Source of the DNA: Halicephalobus mephisto
Taxonomy: Eukaryota; Nematoda; Chromadorea; Rhabditida; Panagrolaimidae
Assembly (NCBI GenBank): GCA_009193035.1
Contig: SWDT01000183.1
Coordinates: 62,001-126,000, forward strand
DNA: 64,000 nt
Direction of reading: 5' to 3'
The first letter of the stretch is position 1. Every line of letters starts with the position of its first letter. The notes under the pieces are model-generated. The model saw only the letters and a program-made list of their open reading frames with translations, was not told the origin of the DNA and made no database searches. The translations under genes were made by a program, and so were the position numbers. Positions 53,201 through 62,200 of this stretch are shown here, piece by piece.

Positions 53201-56200
53201 CAAAAAAATATTGTTTTTTTTAATTATAACTTTTCTGAAAGAAATTGAAGGATAAATTTTTTTGGTTCAATTTATCCTTTATTTGTGTTTTGTCTGTTAA
53301 TCCCACGTATTTTTTCTTTTTTTTTAAATTTTAAATTTTTTTAAATTTTTAAAAATTTTAAAAATTTTTTCTTTTTTTTTAAATTTTTTCTTTTTTTTTT
53401 TAAATTTTTTAAATTTTTAAAAATTTTTTATTTTTTTAGATTTTTTAAAAATTTTTTATTTTTTTTTAAATTCTAAAAATTTTCTTATTTTTTATAAAAA
53501 AAATTGTTAAATTTTTCTCCGATTTTTTTGAAGTTTTGAAGTTTTAAAAATGGACAAAAGAAAAATGATTTTTTGTAGAAAAATAAACACAAAAAAGAAT
53601 GACTCAAACGCCTTTTTCTGGATTTAGGTTTTAGTTTTTCCGGATTGAATTTTTAAGAAAGTTTTGGTCCGGGTATTTTTCGAAGATTTTAGTTTGGCAT
53701 TAATTTGTTTGAAAAGTTTGAGATTGATACGGATGTTTCTGGAAGGGTCCGAATGGCCTGGAATAGGTCTTTCAGAAGGTCTTAGTTTGCCCTGAAATGG
53801 ATTTTTCTGGAAAGGTCCTAGATGGTTTGAAATAGATCTTCCTGAAAGGTCTTGATTCGGCCTAAGATGGACCTTTCTGGAAAGGTCCTGAATGGCCTGG
53901 AATAGACCTTCCTGAATGGTCTTGATTCGGCCTGAGATGGACCTTTCTGGAAAGTCCTAGCTCAGTCTTGAATGACGTTTTCTAGAAAGTCCCGATCCAC
54001 TCTTAATCCTCCTGGATGGCTCCAATCCGGTCTGACATAGATTTTCTAGAAGACTTCAATCTCATCTAGCGTTTCTTAGAAAGTCTGGTTTGGATCTTTT
54101 TGGAAGATCTAGGTCAGTCTAGGTCCTAATTCTTTTAAGGTCTGTTCAAGACCTGGTGTGGACCTTTTTAGAGGACCTACATCAGTTTAGGTCCTTCTTG
54201 AAGGTCCTGATTTTCCAAGGGCTATCCAGAAACCCAGTTTAGGTCCTTTTTAGAGGACCTACATCAGTCTAGGTCCTTTGAGGACCTTCTTCCTGTTCCC
54301 TAAACTTTAAATGAACAACTTTTTTAAATTTATCCATTTCGAAAACTCCCCAAGTTTTCGAAAATTATAAATTTTTTAATTAAAAAGTATATTGACCATG
54401 AGTAAGTAAAAACCGGAGGTTCTGTAGGACGGTGCCATCTTGCGCCTTTCCTAATCTCAGTATTTTTTGGACGAAAAAAGCAAGGTCGAACATGTACGCG
54501 TGTCTGTGATGGCCATCCTCAATCGCGACAAGTTGGGTCTCTGCCATGTCCAGTTTGTTTTTGACTGGTCGTTCGAACGGTTATTGTTCCTCCTTTTCCC
54601 GGTCAATTCCATTGTTTTCCGTCCATTTTGCAGCCGATCCGTCGTTTATGGTCAGAAAACAACCGGACATCTCTGGCTTTCTTCGGACCAAAATTTCGTA
54701 AAAGCTCATATCTTCCAAAAACCTTGTTGAAAAATAAAATTTTCGAATATTTAAAAAAAGATTCTGGAAGTTTGAAAATTCATGGATTCTCTGGAATATT
54801 TCAAAATTTCATAGAAGTTTCTGAATTTTCCGAAATCCAGAAGAATTTTGGAATTTTTAAAAATTCATAGATTTTCTGGAAGATTTCGAAATTTTTTAGG
54901 ATTTTATAAAAATTTCTGAACTTTCTGGAATCCAGGAGAATTTTGGAATTTTTAAAAATTCATAGATATTTCGAAGTCTTTCAGAACTTTAAAAATTTCT
55001 GAATTTTTCGAAATCTAGGAAGATTCTGAAACTTTTAAAAATTCATAGATATTTCGAAATTTTTTAAGATTTTATAGAGCCTTCTAAAATCTTCCAAATT
55101 CTCCAAAAATTTTACATAACCTTTCTGAAATCTCATAAAAGCAAAACTAACATTAAATTAAAAAATTTAAAATTAGAGATTTTTGAAATTGAATTTCGAA
55201 AACTTTCGAAAATTCGTGTCGGGACCATTTTGTAAAAAACGTCAATTTTTAATAAATGACAGAATCTACTTGTGGCATTCGGTGCCATTCAATTTTATTT
55301 TTATTTTTAATTTTAATTTTAATTTTAATTTTAATTTTTGTTTTTATTTTTAATTTCAATTTTTGTTTTTATTTTAATTTTTATTTTTAATTTTTGTTTT
55401 TGTTTTTATTTTTTTGGCTTTTTTTTATCCAGTATTGATGTCATTTATCTCTCAACTCCCACAGGCCATTTTGTAATGCTTAATTCGCGCAACTCCCGGT
55501 CCAATTTCCTTTTTCTTTTTCGTCGAAGATTCGCCAAAGATGCCAGATGGCTGTTCCAATTTTTGTTTTGACCGTCTGTCATCCTATTTTGCCAGTTTTG
55601 CCTTAAATTGAGGTTTCCAAATGCTCTTTTGCAAAAAGTTTAATTTACTTTGATTCACTTTTAATCCATTCCGCCTCCGGCAATTTTGCACCTGACTTTA
55701 TTGAACGTGCTTTTTAAAAATTTTTAAATTTCAAACTTGTTAAAAAATATAAAAATTAATTTTTTTGAAATTTTTATTTAAAAAATCAAGAATTTTAAGT
55801 TAACTGGTCTCGAATGGAAAAAATTTTTTGATTTTTAGATTTATGTAATTTGAAATATTTAAATTTTAAAAAATTTAAGAAATATTTATTTTAAAAAAAA
55901 TAAATTTTATTAAATATTAAATTTTTAAAAATCTAAGAAATATTTATTTTAAAAAAATAAATTTTAATAAATATTAAATTTTTAAAGAAAATAAAGAAAT
56001 ATTTTTAAAAAATAAATTTTAATAAATATTTAAATTTAAAAAAACCAAAGAAATATTTATTTTAAAAAAATAAAATTTTAATAAATATTTAAATTTTAAA
56101 AAATTCAAGAAATATTTAAATTTTAATAAATATTTAAATTTTAAAAAAATTTTAATAAATATTTAAATTTTAAAAAATTTAAGAAATATTTTAAAAAAAT

Positions 56201-59200
56201 AAAATTTTAATAAATATTTAAATTTAAAAAATTTAAGAAATATTTTTAAAAAATAAATTTTAATAAATATTTAAATTTAAAAAACTAAAGAATTTAATTC
56301 AACTGGTCCCGAATGGAAATTGACCTCTATAGTTGGAATAATCCGAGGTCAACGTTTCTTCTTTAATGAGGGTTTCATTGTTGCTGCCCGCGCAAGTTCT
56401 TTTGCGTCATGAAACATTTTTTCCTATCGCAAAAAGGGCTCAAGTTAAGTCTAGGCTTTGACCAATTTTCCTCTACGTCAATTTTTCCTCTGACATTTCA
56501 CGTACCAAACTGGGAAAATAAACATAAGGTAAATCCCAGAAATAGCCTTAGGCGAAGAGCATTTGGGAATGTAAAAAAAGAAGTATAATATAAAAATAGA
56601 TTTTTTAATTTTCGCGCAGAAAAATTTCATAATTTTGTAAAAAAGTCGAATTTATTTAAATTTATAATTTTGCAAAAAAAATCGAATTTATTTAAATTTA
56701 AATTTTCAAATTTCATAATTTTATAAAAAATCGAATTTATTTAAATTTAAATTTTCAAATTTCATAATTTTGTAAAAAATCGAATTTATTTAAATTTATA
56801 ATTTTGTAAAAAAGTCGAATTTATTTAAATTTAAATTTTCAAATTTTGTAATTTTGTAAAAAAATTGAATCTTTTATTTAAATTTGAATTTTTACAATAA
56901 TGTAATTTTTTGAATTTCCGCGCAAAAAGGAATGAGAATGGAAAAAATGGTAAATTTGGTAATTTGCACCTAAAATTTTAGAATTTTTTAAAGTACACAA
57001 AATTACGTTAAAAAAATTTTATTTTTGGTTTTTACAATGTAATTTTTCTTGTAATTTTTGAATTCCCGCGCAGAAAGAGTGGACTTTTATAAAAACGAGA
57101 AAAATGGTAAATCTGGCAATTCGTACCTAAAATTTTAGAATTTTCTAAAATATACAAAATTATGTCAAAAAATTTTATTTTTGATTTTTACAATGTAATT
57201 TTTTAATTTTTTGAATTCCCGCGCAGAGAGAGTGGACTTTTATAAAAATGGAAAAAATGACAAATCTGGCATGAATGACGGAATTAATTTATTTTTTCTT
57301 ACCTAAAATTTAGGACTTTTTGAACTTTCTGAAAAGTTGTGTTAAAATAATTTTAGAAAAAAAGTTAATTTTTATTTTGTAAGTAATAATTACTTTTTGA
57401 TTTTTTGAATTCCCGCGCAGAGAGAGTGGACTTTTATAAAAATGGAAAATCTGGCAATGAATGAGAAAATTAATTTATTTTTACTTAAAATTTAAGATTT
57501 TAAAATTTTCTGGAAATTTCAATCGAGATAAGTTCAAAAAAAAAGTATTTTAATTTTTTTTAAATGATGTAATTTTTCGATTTTTGAATTCCCGCGCAGA
57601 GAGAGTGGACTTTTATAAAAATAAAAAAAAATGGTAATTCGAACAGAAATCGCTCGTTCTCTTTTCCTACTTCTTTCACAATCATAAAAGTTTCGCAAAA
57701 TTCATTCCGAAACAATTTCGTAAATTTTTTTTATAATTTTTCATAGTTTTTTATAAATTCTAAATTTTTTATAATTTCCAAATTTTTTACAATTTTTTAT
57801 AAATTCTAAATTTTTTATAATTTTCGAATTTTTTATAATTTTTTTATAATTTTTTATAATTTTCAAATTTTTTTATAATAGTGAAATGGGATTATTTGCA
57901 GAAGAAAAATGTGCGTGTATTTTTGTATTTTTGGTCATCGAATTGAGCGGCCAGTTTTGTCTTTGACTGGTATTGTGTTTGTTCTCGACTTCAGGATCCA
58001 AGTTTCCATGCAGCGATGTGCTCAAAACTGGTCATTTTCGGATCAATCCATTTTTCTAGACTGACTGCGTTTCGTTTTTGACGCAGCTTCGTGTCATAGA
58101 ATTTTTCACTCTCCAAAATCCATATTGTTCTCTTGTTTCAAATATCTTTTCGGACTTGTTTGTTTCTTTCCCATCATATGAGTTAAATCTTTTTATTTCT
58201 TTCAACGCAACTTGGGGATTTTTCGTGTTTTCTAAATATAAATTAAAACATTTTCGTTTTTTGAAAATTTAAATTAAAATGTTTAAAATTTTTTAAAATA
58301 TAAATTTAAAACTTTTTTAAAAATATAAATTTAAAACTTTTTTTAAAATATAAATTAAGAAATTTTAATTTTTAATATAAATTTAGAAATTTTTATTTTT
58401 TAAATATAAATTTGAAATTTTTATTTTTTTGTATAAATTAAGAAATTTTTATTTTTTTAAAATATAAATTAAGAAATTTTTATTTTTTAAATATAAATTT
58501 AGAAATTTTTATTTTTTTTTGTATAAATTTGGAAATTAAGAAATTTTTTTAGTATAAATTTAAAACTTTATTTTTTTAAATTCTGGTGCTGTGGAGACCG
58601 AGATCAAAGCACGAATAAATCCTGGAATGTCTTATGGTTTTTACGAAGTTTTAAAATCTTTTATCGATTTTTAAAGATATTTTTATTTTTTAACATTGAA
58701 TTTTGTAAAAAATTGGAACCATCGTTTAAAATCACAAATTCGTGGCAGGATTATTTTGTAATAGTTTTTATTTTTTATAATAAAATAAAAATTATATTTG
58801 GCGTTCTGTCATATTTCGCCAAAGATTCGAATTTGGCGTTCATTCATATTTCGTCAAAATTCAAAATTAGCGTTTACTCACATTTTGCCAGGAATTTAGA
58901 TTTGGCAACATTCTCACTTCGCCAAAGATTCGAATTTGGCGTTCATTCATATTTCGCCAAAAATTCAAAATTAGCGTTTACTCACATTTCGCCAAGAATT
59001 CAAATTTGGCATTTGTTCACATTTCGCCAAAAATTCGAATTTGGCATTCTGTTACATTTCGCCAAAAGTTTAAATTTAGCAATATTCTCACTTCGCCAAA
59101 GACCCAAATTTGACAATATTTACACTTCATTAATATCTATTTCCTCAAAGATCCAAAATCTCAATTTCTTGATTTTTCAGAAAATTCATTCCAAATACGA

Positions 59201-62200
59201 TTTTAAAATTATTTCTAATTTTAAAAATAACATGATTTTTATTTTCTGGATCATGTGTCATGGCATAAATTTGGATCAACCAAGTAGAGGCAAATCGAGT
59301 GAGCCAGTTGTCGTCTTCGAATAACGACGGACTAACTGGCTCTGCGCAGAGAGCGATTGAGGCTGCCGGACGAGTGACCAGTGAAAGTCAATTCTCAGTT
59401 TTTCGATTTTCTGCCCGCGCGATTTGACCGATTTTCTCATTTTTCTTTCTTTTTGTGAATTTTTCAGAAATACTTAAATCTTGATTATGGAGAATTCTCT
59501 AGAGGTAATTTGAAACTTTTTAAAAAAAGATGTTTTTAAAATGATGAGAATCGTCCGCATCAGAATTGTCATGGAAACCCTGGCTTTGAAAAAAAACGTG
59601 TTTTAATAATCAAAGCCACTTTTTCCTTTTCTCGAGAAATCAAAATTGTTAAAAGCTGTTTTTCCTTGCCATTTTTGAGTTGGTCTCTTGACCCGGGTCA
59701 GCAGAGGTCGCGCAGGTGCCATCCATGAACATCCAGTTTTTGTTTTTTTTCTTTCTAGAACTCTAAAAAGTTCTAAATTCTTCAAAAATTTACATAACCT
59801 TCCAAAAATTCCTAAACTATATTCAAACTTTTAACTTTTTAGAAATTTCGAAGATTTTTGGAATTTTTTAAGATTTTTTGAAATTTAATAAAAAGTTCTA
59901 AATTCTTCAAAAATTTACATAACCTTCCGAAAATTTCTAAACTATATTCAAATTTTTAATTTTTTAGAAATTTCGAAGATTTTTGGAATTTCTTAGAACT
60001 TTTTTTGTTAAATTTCAAAAAATCTTAAATTCTTCAAAAATTTACATAACCTTCCAAAAATTCCTAAATTATATTCAAATTTTTAATTTTTTAGAAATTT
60101 CGAAGATTTTTGGAATTTCTTAGAATTTTTTTTGTTAAATTTCAAAAAATCTTAAATTCTTCAAAAATTTACATAACTTTCTAAAAATTCTTAAACTATG
60201 TTCAAATTTTTAATTTTTCAGAAATTTCGAAGATTTTTCGAAATCTAGTAAAAAGTTCTAAATTCTTCAAAAATTTACATAGCTTTCTAAAAATTCCTAA
60301 ACTATATTCAAAGTTCTAATTTTTTAGAAATTTCGAAGATTTTCCGAGATTTAATAAAAAGTTTTAAATTCTTCAAAAATTTACACAACTTTCTGAAGTT
60401 TTATAAATTGTTGTGAATTTTCAATTTCGTGATTTTAAAAAATATTTTGGAGTTTTTTAAAATTTAATAAACAGTTATTTAATTTTTGACAATCTTATAA
60501 AGGTTTCTGAAACCTTACAGAATTTTTTAAAAAGCGGAACTATTATTTGAAATGTAAGGTTTTGAAAGATTATAAAAATTCCTAAAAAAATCACGTCGAG
60601 ACCATTTCGTAAGGACATTTTTAGTTTTTATAGTAAGATGGATAAATTATTCTGGTGTTCTGTCACATTTCGCCAAAAACTCAAAATTGGCGTTCATTCA
60701 CATTTCGCCAAGGATTCAAATTTGGCATTTATTCTCACTTTGCCAAAGTTCAATTTTGGCATTCGTTCATATTTCGCCAAGGATTCAAATTTGGCAACAT
60801 TCTCACTTCGCCAAGGATTCAAAATTGGCAATATTCTCACTTCGCCAAAAACTCAAAATTGGCGTTCATTCACATTTCGCCAAGGATTCAAAATTGGCAT
60901 TTGTTCACTTTTTGCTAAAATTAATTTTTTAAATTTGAATCTTCTATAACCTAATTTAAAGAATTTAAAATTCCTACCTTCTGAAATCTCAAAAATTTAC
61001 TACTGTCTTCTGAATCTAAAAATTCGTGTTGAAATAATTTTTAAAATTTTTTTTTCAATTTGGTTTTTTAGGCCGATGACATCCTCTGCAGGATATGTGC
61101 CGATGGGCCATCCGAACATGAATGGCCAAATGATGTACCCCCAGCAACAGATGCCGATGCAACAACATCCCCAGATGTCCCAAATGATGCCCCCTAATAA
61201 TGGACAATGGAATCAACAACCTCAACAAGGAATATATCATCCACAACAACAAATGTATTATAATAATGGTGGTCAAAGACCTCCTCCAGGATATATGGGA
61301 CCACCACAGATTCCTCAACCTAAAAAAGCAAATAAAAGAAAATCTGTAAATCAAAGAAATCAAGAATCTCAACAATCCGTGGCGGCAATGATCCACATGC
61401 AACAGGCGGCGACCAGTCAGCAGGCCAATCAGCCGCCGGCGAAACAGCAGTTCTTGAATCCGATGAACGGGTTCCCCAACGGGTCTCCTCAATTCAGCGG
61501 TCCTAATACCCCTATGAATCCGACTCATTTGAGTCCTTATCATCAGAATCCTCAACAAAATCAACATTATGATTGGAATAAAACAACAAACAACGCAGCA
61601 AGACCGAATTCCAGAAGCGAACAGGTCAAAGCTGATCTCAGAGCCAACATCCAAGCAAGACAGCATTCTTCGCCCCAGCAGATGAGTGCTATGATGTCTC
61701 CTAATGATATTCAACAAGCTAGATTTATAACTGGTCCTACAACGAGTATTTCTCCACCGACAATGATGTCTCCTCCGAGGCTGAATCAGGTGGCTTCTCA
61801 TCCAGGACATGCCAGCCAGAATTACGGCCCTCCGAGCATCCCTCAACCAAGTTCGGCTCAAAGTGATCAAACAACTTTATTTTCACCGAAAAATCAATTT
61901 TACAACACCGGAAACGGATACAGTCTTCAGCAAAGCCAGATCCATCCTCAAATGATCCACCCACAGATGAGCAACGTCAATCAGCCCCTGAAGTCCCAGT
62001 TTTCTGAATCCTCGATTCTGAAGGACTTCCCTGTACTGTCTCTGGAGGACTGCAAGGAGATCCTTCAAGAATCCGATTTCGGGGAGTTCGATCTGATCGG
62101 ATTCGACAACGCCATCATGAACAAACAAGGAGTAAGTTTATTTAAATTTTAAAAATTCGCAAAAAGTTTCTAAACTAGGGATATTCTGACATTACGGTAT

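Noticed and set aside
58713..59324. 203-codon plus-strand frame
   Set aside because: Most of it is the C3 palindromic minisatellite (ISPK/FAK-type repeats); no family similarity.
60638..60949. Three overlapping plus-strand frames
   Set aside because: All three frames are open across array C4, which indicates repeat composition and not coding.
61055..61870. 271-codon minus-strand frame
   Set aside because: Shadow of the Gln/Met/Pro-rich p160 exon 9 on the opposite strand; Arg/His/Leu composition follows from it.
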